A model generated the notes under the pieces. That model did not search any database, was not told where the DNA came from, and saw only the letters and a list, made by a program, of their open reading frames with translations. Source: Actinophytocola algeriensis (GTDB taxonomy: Bacteria; Actinomycetota; Actinomycetes; Mycobacteriales; Pseudonocardiaceae). Taken from it: 64,000 bases of DNA. The stretch is from assembly GCF_014203735.1 (NCBI RefSeq), contig NZ_JACHJQ010000007.1, positions 1 to 64,000 on the forward strand. Direction: 5' to 3'. Below, in pieces: positions 1 to 7,456 of the stretch. The first letter of the stretch is position 1. Every line of letters begins with the position of its first letter. Made by a program: the position numbers and the translations under genes.

Positions 1-213
1 ATCGACGAGATCTTCGCCGTCGTCCGGCCCGGCAACACCCGCGCCGCGGCCACGGTCAGAAAAAACGGCATGCACTGGGTCGGCGAAACCACCAAGTACT
101 TCGCCACCGACCTGCAAGTCTTCCGGCTCCGCATGGCCGACCTCGACCATGCGGCCACCGAAGGGCACTACCCACCCAACGCCCACGACCGACCCCAGCG
201 GAGAACCACATGA
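1..213 (+). CDS. GNAT family N-acetyltransferase, C-terminal fragment (cut by left edge)
   Basis: Only the last 70 codons are in the window, in frame 1 to the TGA at 211-213. The segment RPGNTRAAATVRKNGM is the acetyl-CoA-binding end of RimJ/RimL-type GNAT acetyltransferases (pattern N-x-x-A/S-x-x-V-x-x-K-x-G-M), followed by the usual C-terminal strand that contains a TKYF...FRL segment. The family transfers an acetyl group from acetyl-CoA to an amine, often a protein N-terminus or a small molecule; the substrate here cannot be told. The start and the N-terminal half lie outside the window. Confidence 0.75.
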   Translation: MDEIFAVVRPGNTRAAATVRKNGMHWVGETTKYFATDLQVFRLRMADLDHAATEGHYPPNAHDRPQRRTT

Positions 214-306
214 CCGGCACGACTTTCGTCTCCCGTTACGAGCACGGCCGACAAGGGTGACCGCCCCTGAGGACGCGGCCGCACTTGGCAACGCCCTCAG
301 AGTTCT

Positions 307-522
307 TCAGTTGGCTTTCGGGGCGGTCTGGTCGTCGGTCCCGACAGTGGTCCGTACCGTGCAGACGCAGCCCCGGTCGTGGTGTCCCACGGTGGTGGCG
401 GCGCAGTAGCGGGCCGAGATCCGATCGTGCTCGGCCGACGGATGGCCGCATGCCGGGCAGGCGACGGCCGGTCGACCGTCGGGCGGTGATTCGGTGGTCG
501 GGTACGTGTCGTTCACTACCAT
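307..522 (-). CDS. Small conserved actinobacterial Cys-rich protein (RGCVC type), unknown function
   Basis: A 71-residue protein. The start ATG at 520-522 has a good Shine-Dalgarno site (AGGAG, 527-531 on the complementary strand), which selects it over longer in-frame readings. It contains a CPACGH pair and a later CAAT...RGCVC group, so five cysteines plus histidines could bind a metal ion. Short proteins with this CPxCGH...ARYCAAT...RGCVC layout are common in actinomycetes and have no assigned function as far as I know. No membrane segment or signal peptide is visible. The neighbour on the left is the GNAT fragment on the opposite strand, and a long noncoding stretch lies upstream. Confidence 0.7.
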   Translation of the reverse strand: MVVNDTYPTTESPPDGRPAVACPACGHPSAEHDRISARYCAATTVGHHDRGCVCTVRTTVGTDDQTAPKAN

Positions 523-1054
523 GTCGCTCCTATTTGTCCTGTGTATTCGTTGGCAATCAGTCCCGCACCGGAACACCGCGCCCGCACGCAGAATCTGACT
601 GAGACAAGTAACGGGGCCGGGATGTTGGGCGCACGGCAGAAGCGGATCGTCAGATGTGCGAAGTCTCGGCACACGCCCAAGCCACCGGAACAGACCGGGT
701 GGCCGACGACCATGCTGGCTCGAACGCCAGCGCACGGATTGCCATCGACGTACCTTTTACGGTACCACGATGCCGTTCCTTGGCCGTTGGCGAAGCCGGT
801 TCATCCCGCGCCGACGGGTGGCGAACGGGTGACGCGGGACACCATTGGGCGCCCTGGGGAACGAACCGGGCGCCGACTGGGTTGTACGGAGTGGTCGTAG
901 AGTTTTGTGTTCGTGTCACCACGCTCGCAGAAACGCTGTTGCGGGCGCATCTTTCTTTACCTTGCAGGACAAGCTGGAGAAGTCGCCGTGTCAGAACCCG
1001 ACCTGGGTATCGCACAGTGCGGCACTCATATCCAGCCCATGTAAGGAAACAGAC
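523..1054. other. Noncoding interval with long leader of the cold-shock gene
   Basis: No convincing gene in 530 bases; reading frames here have random composition and no good ribosome site. The right part should hold the promoter and 5' leader of the cold-shock gene at 1055. A weak GTGT-N13-GGGTAT arrangement (988-1010) resembles a sigma-B-type promoter but has a short spacer. A small dyad (GTACC, six bases, GGTAC) lies near 750-766. Confidence 0.4.
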
Positions 1055-1255
1055 ATGACACAGGGAACCGTGAAGTGGTTCAACTCGGAGAAGGGCTTCG
1101 GCTTCATCGCCCAGGAGGGCGGGCCGGACGTCTTCGTGCACTATTCGGAGATCGACGGCTACGGCTACCGCAGCCTGGAGGACAACCAGCGCGTCGAGTT
1201 CGCCGTCAACCAGGGCCCCAAGGGCCCGCAGGCCACCGGCGTCCACGCCGTCTGA
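1055..1255 (+). CDS. Cold-shock domain protein (CspA family)
   Basis: A 66-residue single cold-shock domain, the normal family length. The RNA-binding motifs RNP1 (KGFGFI, residues 13-18) and RNP2 (VFVHY, 26-30) are both intact, as is the N-terminal GTVKWFN. Such proteins bind single-stranded RNA and DNA and act as RNA chaperones or transcription antiterminators in the cytoplasm. The ATG is preceded by TAAGGAAAC as ribosome site. A second, divergent cold-shock gene starts 25 bases after the stop, so the two are probably co-transcribed. Confidence 0.95.
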   Translation: MTQGTVKWFNSEKGFGFIAQEGGPDVFVHYSEIDGYGYRSLEDNQRVEFAVNQGPKGPQATGVHAV

Positions 1256-1279
1256 GCGCTGACGGCAGCTGAGAACCCC

Positions 1280-1504
1280 ATGGCGTACGGAACAGTGACC
1301 TGGTTCGACACCGGACGAGGCTTCGGCTTCATCTCACGCGCGGGCTTCGTCTCCCGTGACGACGGTGGCACCGAGGTCTTCGTGCACCACTCACAGATCA
1401 GTGGCGACAGCCTTCGTCCGCTCGGCAAAGGCGACCGGGTGAGTTTCACCCTCCAACCGCACGAGCGGGGACTGCGCGCCGCGGACGTCCATCCCGTCGG
1501 CTGA
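1280..1504 (+). CDS. Divergent cold-shock domain protein with loop insertion
   Basis: 74 residues. RNP1 (RGFGFI, 13-18) and RNP2 (VFVHH, 33-37) are clear, but the stretch between them is seven residues longer than in the upstream paralogue (an AGFVSRDDGG-type loop). This is a known variation among actinobacterial Csp proteins, and the fold should be a five-stranded OB barrel. It lies 25 bases downstream of the first csp gene in the same direction. Nucleic-acid binding is expected from the family; the specific target is unknown. Confidence 0.9.
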   Translation: MAYGTVTWFDTGRGFGFISRAGFVSRDDGGTEVFVHHSQISGDSLRPLGKGDRVSFTLQPHERGLRAADVHPVG

Positions 1505-1566
1505 GTCCACCCAGACCGTGCTCCTACCAGCAGACAAGAGCTGGCGGAGACACCAGGAAACCTGTG

Positions 1567-1593
1567 CCCCTCAACCGTGTCCCGGTTGGGGGG
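1567..1593 (+). terminator. Probable terminator after the csp pair
   Basis: The arms CCCCTCAACC (1567-1576) and GGTTGGGGGG (1584-1593) pair over ten bases with one G-T wobble around a seven-base loop. It sits 63 bases after the second csp stop and between convergent genes. There is no clear T-run, as usual in high-GC actinomycetes. Confidence 0.5.
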
Positions 1594-1656
1594 CACTGGC
1601 CTGTCCGACGGACAAGGTGCGGCCCCTCTCCGGAGGAGTACTGCCGCCGCGGTCGG

Positions 1657-2415
1657 TCAGTTGGTTGGACGGCCCGTTCGTTCTGGGAGGTTCACCGCGT
1701 AGATGCGGAACTCGTCGCAGAAGGTCGTTGATCGGCAGATCTGCCAGGTTGTCGCCACCAGGCCGTCGCCGCTCAGTTCTAGCCAGGACAGGACACGTTC
1801 TTCTTCCGGGAACGGGAGTGGGGTTGTCTCTCCGGTCTGGTCGTCGTAGACCATGCCTCGGGTGGATTCGTTTCCCGGCCAGCCGTCGTCGGTGGAAATA
1901 GCCCTCGTCGGCGGTGGTGCGGTGTTCTGCCGGGACCAGGACGGAGTTCGTCTTCACCGACATCGCCGCGTAGCGGCCGTCCTCGCTGGTGGCGGCCAGG
2001 AACTTGTACGTGTCCTGTCCGGCGCCTGCCGCATTCACGTCCACTCTGGACGGCCGGACGGGCAGGTCCGGGCCGAAGCGGGCCGGTGCGGAGCCACCTG
2101 CCAGGTTGGTCGCCGTGACCGCGTACGTGTAGCGGGTGTGCCTGTCCAGTCCGCTGAACGAGGCGCGCGGGGTGGCGGCACCGACGCTGATCGTCTGGTT
2201 GCCCGGCTGCATGGTGACCGTGTAGCCGGTGATCGGCAGGTCGGGGGCAGGCGGCGGGAGCCACGAGACCGTGGAGTACACGATCCCCAGATCAGTGGGC
2301 ACGACACCGGTGATCGCGGGTGGCGACGGCACCTCCGGTTCGCCGTCGTACAGCAGGAAGCGACGAGGACCGCGCCGAGCACGGCCATGATCACGGCAAC
2401 GGCGATGCGTCTCAC
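1657..2415 (-). pseudogene. Membrane-anchored fibronectin-III domain protein, broken by two apparent frameshifts
   Basis: Three consecutive reading frames join into one sensible protein. The start is GTG 2415 (GGGGGA upstream), encoding VRRIAVAVIMAVLGAVLVA, a signal or anchor helix. Around 2345-2365 the frame changes into LLYDGEPEVPSPPAITG and then an FN3 domain containing STVSWLPPPAPDLPITGYTV and RYTYAVTATNLAGGSAP. Around 1884-1890 the frame changes again into STDDGWPGNESTRGMVYDD, ending PERTGRPTN at 1657. The C-terminal part looks like a beta-propeller or TolB-like strand repeat (TGETTPLPFPEEERVLSW). No single frame gives an intact product, so this is either a decaying gene or two sequencing errors. 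Confidence 0.6.
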
Positions 2416-2483
2416 GCTGGTCCCCCGGAGGTGTGGCGGCACGACAAAGCTCGCAATCGACATGTCGCCACGACGGCCGAAAA

Positions 2484-2963
2484 TTACCGATGGCCGGCGT
2501 GTTGCGGGGCACACGACACATACGCCGAGGTCGCCGCACGCAGTGCGAAGAACAGGCTGCACGCCGACAGCGCGGCAATGCCCACCGCGATGGTGAGGAA
2601 GATGGCGACGACCGTGGGTGACTCGTCGGGGTCGCCCGCCACGAGGGTCACGGCGTCCAGCCCGTGGGCGGCGCACGCCAGGAACGTCAGCGCGAGACCA
2701 CCGAGCAGCAATCCTCTGCCCACGCCCATCGCCAGTCGTGCGCTGCCGACGAACAGCAGCACCACCGCGGTCACCTGGACGACGGCCAGTACAGCGACGG
2801 TGACGGCGAACCAGGTCGCCCCGGCGGCGGTGAACACCCCGATGCCGACGATCGCGGTGCCGGGAAGCACCACGCCACCGGCCACCGCGCCCAGGACCGC
2901 GGCCCACGTCACCGAAGCCGGCCGTCCTGGTGCGTCCAGCAACTGGTCCACCCACACAGCCAT
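2484..2963 (-). CDS. Multi-pass membrane protein of unknown function
   Basis: 159 residues from ATG 2963, which has GAGGA upstream on the complementary strand. Four hydrophobic helices can be seen: VTWAAVLGAVAGGVVLPGTA, the following WFAVTVAVLAVVQVTAVVLLF, LLLGGLALTFLACAAHGLDAV and VVAIFLTIAVGIAALSACSLFF. There are no catalytic motifs. It could be a small integral membrane protein of the DUF type common in actinomycetes; I cannot name the family. The adjacent genes on the same strand are the metallophosphoesterase upstream (74-base gap) and the broken FN3 gene downstream. Confidence 0.6.
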   Translation of the reverse strand: MAVWVDQLLDAPGRPASVTWAAVLGAVAGGVVLPGTAIVGIGVFTAAGATWFAVTVAVLAVVQVTAVVLLFVGSARLAMGVGRGLLLGGLALTFLACAAHGLDAVTLVAGDPDESPTVVAIFLTIAVGIAALSACSLFFALRAATSAYVSCAPQHAGHR

Positions 2964-3037
2964 GAGTCCTCGCTTCGCCGGCGCGTCCACCCTGACAGTC
3001 GTCCGCGCCTGCTCCGCTGTGTCGGTCTCACGCCGTG

Positions 3038-3853
3038 CTACGACGGGCTGGGCATCGCGTCGCACAGCGTCGCGCCGGGGAGCACCAGTGGTCGCCAGCC
3101 CGCCGCACCCAGCCTGCCGTGTCCGGGATCGACGCCGATGAACGGGCGCGCCCCGATCCGCACCCGCACCTGGCGGGCGTCCCAGTCGACGGTGGCACGC
3201 TGGCGGACCCGGCCCGTGCAGCGCCAACGCCGGTCGCCGAAGTGCACGATCGTCGAGTGTCCGTGGACCTGGCCGAACGGCACGATGCCGGGGTGCGCCA
3301 TCCACGGTTCGTGCAGTGCGGCCCCCGACTCCGCCCACAGCGGCCCGGCCCGGCCGTCGCGGCCGTGGTCGCCTGCCTGCCAGATCAGGTCCGGGCGGTC
3401 GTTGAGCAGTTCCGCGGCGACGGCCGCCTGCGTGGGCTCCCCCAACTGCTGCCAGCAGGCGAGGGTAAGCCCGGCGTGCGTCAGCAGCAGTTCGTCACCG
3501 TCGGCCGTGCGCACCGCCGCGGCCACCCGCAGGCTCCCGTTCGCCCACCACGCCCGCAGCCGGTCCACGTCGCGGGCCGCGAGCGGGTCCGGCCAGAACA
3601 ACGTGCCGCCGGGCAGGTACTGCGCCTCGTGGTTGCCGACGAGCTGGATCCACTGCAGTGGCTGCTCGGCCAGCATCCGCGCGACCTCGTCGAGCACCCC
3701 GGAACTGCCGGGCCCGCGGTCGACGAGGTCACCGACCTGCACGACCACCAGGTCCGGTGGGAGCAGTCCGTCCTCGGCCCCCAGCCAGTCCAGCGCCCAG
3801 CGGAGCTGGTCCGGGTGCCCGCCGACGTCGCCGATCACAGCCAGTCCGCCCAT
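3038..3853 (-). CDS. Calcineurin-like metallophosphoesterase
   Basis: 271 residues. The dinuclear metal-site motifs of the calcineurin-like family are present in order: IGDVGGH (residues 7-13), GDLVDRG (41-47), GNHE (73-76), LLTHAG near 128, and GQVHGHS near 210. These enzymes hydrolyse phosphomono- or diesters such as diadenosine tetraphosphate or phosphoprotein. The order and spacing resemble the bis(5'-nucleosyl)-tetraphosphatase/serine-threonine phosphatase branch, but the substrate is not determinable. The protein looks cytoplasmic, with no signal peptide. It stands alone, 71 bases before the end of the AraC-type regulator on the same strand. Confidence 0.9.
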   Translation of the reverse strand: MGGLAVIGDVGGHPDQLRWALDWLGAEDGLLPPDLVVVQVGDLVDRGPGSSGVLDEVARMLAEQPLQWIQLVGNHEAQYLPGGTLFWPDPLAARDVDRLRAWWANGSLRVAAAVRTADGDELLLTHAGLTLACWQQLGEPTQAAVAAELLNDRPDLIWQAGDHGRDGRAGPLWAESGAALHEPWMAHPGIVPFGQVHGHSTIVHFGDRRWRCTGRVRQRATVDWDARQVRVRIGARPFIGVDPGHGRLGAAGWRPLVLPGATLCDAMPSPS

Positions 3854-3924
3854 GGCTCTCCCCGGATAGGTCTACCTCTCCGACTGTACGGAGTTGCCGC
3901 CCGAGGTCGGGTTCTGGAAGCGGA

Positions 3925-4791
3925 CTACACGACCTTGCCGAGCCCCTTCCGCCACCGGGCCGGACTGATGCCGTGCACCTTGCCGAAAGTGCGGGCGAAG
4001 TAACCGGGGTCCGGGAAACCCACCCGCCTGCCCACCTCGCCGACCGGCAGTTCGGTTCCGGTGAGCAGGCGCCTGGCCTGCACCATGCGGCGCTCGGTGA
4101 TCCACTCCTGCACCGTGCGGCCGGTGCGCCTGCGGACCGTGGAGGTCAGGTGGCCGGCCGAGATGTTCACGGCGGCCGCCACGTCCCGCAGTGACAGCGG
4201 CTCCGGGTACCGCCGTTCGATGACCTCGAAGACCTCCGCGAGCAGTGGTTCCCGGTTCTCCCGCAGGTCACCCACCACGTCGGCGGCCAGCCGTGACACC
4301 CCGACCAGCAACAACACCAGGTGGGCCAGCGCGGCCTCCCGGTACCCGTCGTGGCGTCGCGCGAGTTCGTCGTCCAGTGCCTCGAAGCGGGTCGTCCATT
4401 CGGGTCGTGCCCGTTCGGGTACCCGCAGCCGCAGCGCACCGAGCGCACCGCCGCGCACGAACGGGAACAGCAGCGGGTGGGTGCGCCAGGCCAGGTGCGC
4501 ACCGGGGACGTCCTGGCCGAGGGCGTCGGCGGTGAAGAAGACGCCCCACCCTTCGGTGTCCGCCAGGTCGGCGACGTGGATGTGCCCCATGACGTCGCCG
4601 GGCGCGATCACGAACAGGTCGCCCGCCTCGATCGGCCACACCCGCCTGCCGGTGCGCAGCCGGCCGCCCGCGCTCGGGAAGTACGCCAGGCCGGGGAAGT
4701 CGTGGGCGTGTTCCTCGAAGGTGTCCCGGGAGTGCCAGTCGTGGTCCAGCCGCCACGTCGTGACGGGCAGGTCGCCGGGCGCCTGTGACAT
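3925..4791 (-). CDS. AraC-family transcriptional regulator with cupin sensor domain
   Basis: 288 residues from ATG 4791; a GTG at 4842 would add 17 residues. Neither start has a strong ribosome site. The N-terminal half is a cupin-like barrel (HSRDTFEEHAHDFPGLAYF, then VIAPGDVMGHIH), the usual sugar- or small-ligand sensor. The C-terminal 100 residues carry the two AraC helix-turn-helix units (SLRDVAAAVNISAGHLTSTVRR; VGEVGRRVGFPDPGYFARTF). It is divergent from the methyltransferase at 4913, with a 120-base intergenic region that should contain both promoters. The target is unknown; the divergent gene is the first candidate. Confidence 0.9.
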   Translation of the reverse strand: MSQAPGDLPVTTWRLDHDWHSRDTFEEHAHDFPGLAYFPSAGGRLRTGRRVWPIEAGDLFVIAPGDVMGHIHVADLADTEGWGVFFTADALGQDVPGAHLAWRTHPLLFPFVRGGALGALRLRVPERARPEWTTRFEALDDELARRHDGYREAALAHLVLLLVGVSRLAADVVGDLRENREPLLAEVFEVIERRYPEPLSLRDVAAAVNISAGHLTSTVRRRTGRTVQEWITERRMVQARRLLTGTELPVGEVGRRVGFPDPGYFARTFGKVHGISPARWRKGLGKVV

Positions 4792-4912
4792 CGAGTAGGT
4801 CGCCGGCCGGTCCGGGCCCGGCGCCGTTCGCACGGTCCGCACCGTCGAATCGTCCCACTGATGCCACGGATCAGCACAGCCCCGCAGGTCAGATCACCGT
4901 CAGAATGACAGC

Positions 4913-5548
4913 ATGACCGAAAGAACATCCCATTCCCGGGACTACATCCCCGGCATGGGCAAGCACTGGCTGCTCCCCCTCTACGACGTGGTGCACCACG
5001 TCTTCGGGCTGCGGCCCATCCACCAGGAGATGGTCGCGCTGGCGCGGCTGCGGGACGGGCTGCGGGTCCTCGACGTCGGCTGCGGCACCGGGAACCTGCT
5101 CCGCTCGACCGGCAAGCAGTGGCCGAGGGTCGAGCTGTCCGGCATGGACCCGGACCCGAAGGCGCTGGCACGTGCCCGGCGCAAGACCCGGCGCGCGGGG
5201 CTCGACGTGCGACTGGACCGCGGGTTCGCCCAGGAGATGCCCTACCCCGACGGCTCGTTCGACCGCGTCTTCTCCAGCCTGATGCTCCACCACCTGGACA
5301 CCACGTCGAAGGACGCGCTGCTCGCCGAGGTGCGCCGGGTGCTGCGGCCCGGCGGGGTGCTGGTCCTCGCGGACGTGGTGGTCGACGAGCACGGCCACGG
5401 ACACGGCATGCGGGAGCACCTGCGCGACAACGTGCGCGACGCCGTGCCGAAGCGGATCGCCGCGGCAGGCTTCACCGTCGACCCGCCCCGCACGATGGCA
5501 CTGCGGATCGGCGGGCGGGTCGGCATCGAGGTGGCCCGACCGGAGTAG
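4913..5548 (+). CDS. Class I SAM-dependent methyltransferase
   Basis: 211 residues. Motif I is VLDVGCGTG (52-60), followed by the acidic ribose-binding MDPD and the post-II motif FDRVFSSLMLHHL, then VLRPGGVLVLAD, all typical of the UbiE/type-11 methyltransferase fold. A methyl group is transferred from S-adenosylmethionine to a small molecule that the sequence does not reveal. The N-terminus (YIPGMGKHWLLPLYD) resembles small-molecule methyltransferases that act on quinone- or lipid-like substrates. It is divergent from the AraC regulator, and the EgtD-like gene follows 83 bases downstream. Confidence 0.85.
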   Translation: MTERTSHSRDYIPGMGKHWLLPLYDVVHHVFGLRPIHQEMVALARLRDGLRVLDVGCGTGNLLRSTGKQWPRVELSGMDPDPKALARARRKTRRAGLDVRLDRGFAQEMPYPDGSFDRVFSSLMLHHLDTTSKDALLAEVRRVLRPGGVLVLADVVVDEHGHGHGMREHLRDNVRDAVPKRIAAAGFTVDPPRTMALRIGGRVGIEVARPE

Positions 5549-5631
5549 CCGGTGCTGTTCACCCGATCGTCCGGCACGGTGGCGGTAGGGTGACGAGAAC
5601 CGTCCTGACGTTGCTTGGGGGTAGCCGTACC

Positions 5632-6798
5632 GTGCCGACCGGTGATCATCTGGGGAGGCTGCACGACGCGATCGACGAGTCGGACTTCGCGTGGACGCTG
5701 TGCCTGATCGGCGAGGACCAGTCGCACAAGCTGGCCGTGCTCGCCGGTGACCTCGGCCGCCGCAAGTCGAGCACCGGTGAGGGCAAGCAGATCACGTCGG
5801 GTTTCGCCTACTGGGGGATCGCGCCGACCATCGCGTGGGCGCACGCCTGCACCGACCCGTTCTACCCGGTCATGCAGCAGAGCCTCGAGTCGTTCGCGCT
5901 GCGGTGGGCGCACGTGCGGGCGCAGCTCGCCGACACGCCGTTCCACTACGTGAGCCTCGGCGTCGGCACCGGCCACAAGGACCGGTCGATCCTGCAGGAC
6001 CTGCTCGGCGCCAACCCGGACCTGCTGTACTCCCCGGTGGACCTGTCCGCCGAGATGCTCCGCTTCGGCATGCGCGAGTCGTTGAAGGGGATCGACGTCG
6101 CACGCCGCCAGGTCGTGCCGGTGCAGCTGGACTTCGCCGTCGACGCGAACCTCGTCGAGTACCGGCGGCTGCTGCACAAGATGGTCGGCGACGAGCCGAT
6201 CCTGTACTCGTTGCTCGGCAACACGATGGCCAACTTCGACGAGGACATCGACCTGCTCGGCAAGCTGACCTGGCTGCTGCGGCCGCAGGACCGGTTCCTG
6301 CTGGAGGTGGCGACGACCTCCTCGCTCGAGGAGAGCCTCGCCGACCACGCCGCCGAGGAGTACCGCAGCAGCCGCGCGTACAAGGAGTTCGTGACCAGCG
6401 CGCTGCAGCACTACACCGACGTGACGATCGACATGGACAGCGTTCACTTCCGCGGTTCCGTCGAGGACGAACGCGCGCTGCAGGTGAAGGTGATCTACCA
6501 GAACTCCACCGGTGCGGTACAGCGGATCATGCTGCCGGACCGCAACATCGTCCGCTTCGACGACGGTGACACGATCCGGCTGTACCTCACCAGGAAGTAC
6601 GCGAACACGGCCGTCGACGACATGCTCCAGACGGTCGGCATGACGAAGTTGCTCAGCACGCATTCCGGATTCGCCTCCCACCGCTCCCCCGGCGGCTTCG
6701 GGATCGACCTGCTGTTGCTCTCCGCCGGGCGGGAACGGTCCGTGCCTGCGCAGCGGTCCACCCGCGCCGACGAGATCTGGTCGAGCTTCAATCGATGA
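5632..6798 (+). CDS. EgtD-like (histidine-specific) SAM methyltransferase domain protein
   Basis: 388 residues from GTG 5632, chosen because a GGGGG run lies ten bases upstream; an earlier GTG (5590) is possible. The SAM site reads HYVSLGVGTGHKD (105-117), then YSPVDLSAEML, and the late motif SLLGNTMANFDED (193-205) matches the LGxTxGNF element of the EgtD/Methyltransf_33 family, which trimethylates histidine for ergothioneine. No other ergothioneine gene is nearby. The next gene overlaps by four bases (ATGA) and encodes a membrane protein, so this copy probably works with that partner rather than in ergothioneine synthesis. Its substrate is unknown. Confidence 0.75.
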   Translation: MPTGDHLGRLHDAIDESDFAWTLCLIGEDQSHKLAVLAGDLGRRKSSTGEGKQITSGFAYWGIAPTIAWAHACTDPFYPVMQQSLESFALRWAHVRAQLADTPFHYVSLGVGTGHKDRSILQDLLGANPDLLYSPVDLSAEMLRFGMRESLKGIDVARRQVVPVQLDFAVDANLVEYRRLLHKMVGDEPILYSLLGNTMANFDEDIDLLGKLTWLLRPQDRFLLEVATTSSLEESLADHAAEEYRSSRAYKEFVTSALQHYTDVTIDMDSVHFRGSVEDERALQVKVIYQNSTGAVQRIMLPDRNIVRFDDGDTIRLYLTRKYANTAVDDMLQTVGMTKLLSTHSGFASHRSPGGFGIDLLLLSAGRERSVPAQRSTRADEIWSSFNR

Positions 6799-7373
6799 CC
6801 CGGCTCGTCATCACGGCACTGACCTTCGGCGCGCTGACCGTCGCGCTGGGGCTGGGCATCGCGTGGCTCGTGGTGTCGCCAGGGGATCAGCGGTGGGAGC
6901 CCGCGGTCAACACCCTCGCGCTGCTCGCGGGTATCACCGGGATCTTCGCCGAGCGGTGGGCCGCCGACCGGGAGCGGCGGTTGCAGGCGGTGGAGTCGAT
7001 CCGGGCCGAGCTGTCGCACGACGTCGTCGTGCTGTCGGACGACGCGTTCAGCCAGGACCCGGACGCTTTCCGGCGGCGGCGCGTCTATCCGCGGCTGGTG
7101 GTGTCCGCTGTGGACTCCGCGTTCGCCTCCGGTGCGTTGTCCCGGCGCCGGGACGGGGAGTTGATCGCCAAGCTGCACGCGTGGCGGGACGTGGTGAACA
7201 CCCTGAACCGGCGGCTCGACCTCACCGAGTCGTTGACGTTCGCCACCTCGTCCGGGGATGAGGTCGAGGCGTTCAACCGGGCTCTGCACCGGTCCGACGG
7301 GTACCTGATCGGGGTGCGCGCACTGCTGGTCGAGCTGCAGTCCTATTTGGACACGAAGTGGAAGGCGCACTGA
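6795..7373 (+). CDS. Two-helix membrane protein coupled to the EgtD-like gene
   Basis: 192 residues. The start ATG overlaps the stop of the methyltransferase gene, implying translational coupling. Two N-terminal membrane helices (about residues 5-27 and 38-52) are followed by a soluble, arginine-rich helical domain of about 135 residues (RWAADRERRLQAVESIRAEL; later NTLNRRLDLTESLTF and EVEAFNRALHRSDGYLIG). The layout is a short membrane anchor with a cytosolic coiled or helical bundle. I do not recognise the family. A strong double hairpin follows the stop codon. Confidence 0.65.
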   Translation: MTRLVITALTFGALTVALGLGIAWLVVSPGDQRWEPAVNTLALLAGITGIFAERWAADRERRLQAVESIRAELSHDVVVLSDDAFSQDPDAFRRRRVYPRLVVSAVDSAFASGALSRRRDGELIAKLHAWRDVVNTLNRRLDLTESLTFATSSGDEVEAFNRALHRSDGYLIGVRALLVELQSYLDTKWKAH

Positions 7374-7381
7374 CGGCGTTC

Positions 7382-7445
7382 TCGGTGCGGCGCCCATGGC
7401 CCTGGGCGCCGCACCGAATCCTGCCCCGTGCGGTGACCGGGGCAG
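7382..7445. terminator. Double hairpin, bidirectional terminator between convergent genes
   Basis: Hairpin one has the 15-base arms TCGGTGCGGCGCCCA (7382-7396) and TGGGCGCCGCACCGA (7403-7417) with a six-base loop and perfect pairing. Hairpin two has the arms CTGCCCCG (7421-7428) and CGGGGCAG (7438-7445). Both lie between the membrane-protein gene ending at 7373 and the xylanase gene ending at 7457 on the other strand, so they can stop transcription from both sides. Confidence 0.8.
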
Positions 7446-7456
7446 GCGTCAGCGGG

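Noticed and set aside
210-260. A 16-codon frame starting at ATG 210 (overlapping the GNAT stop)
   Set aside because: It has a plausible ATGA coupling but is very short and has no repeated or biased composition; perhaps the start of a broken gene, too little to call.
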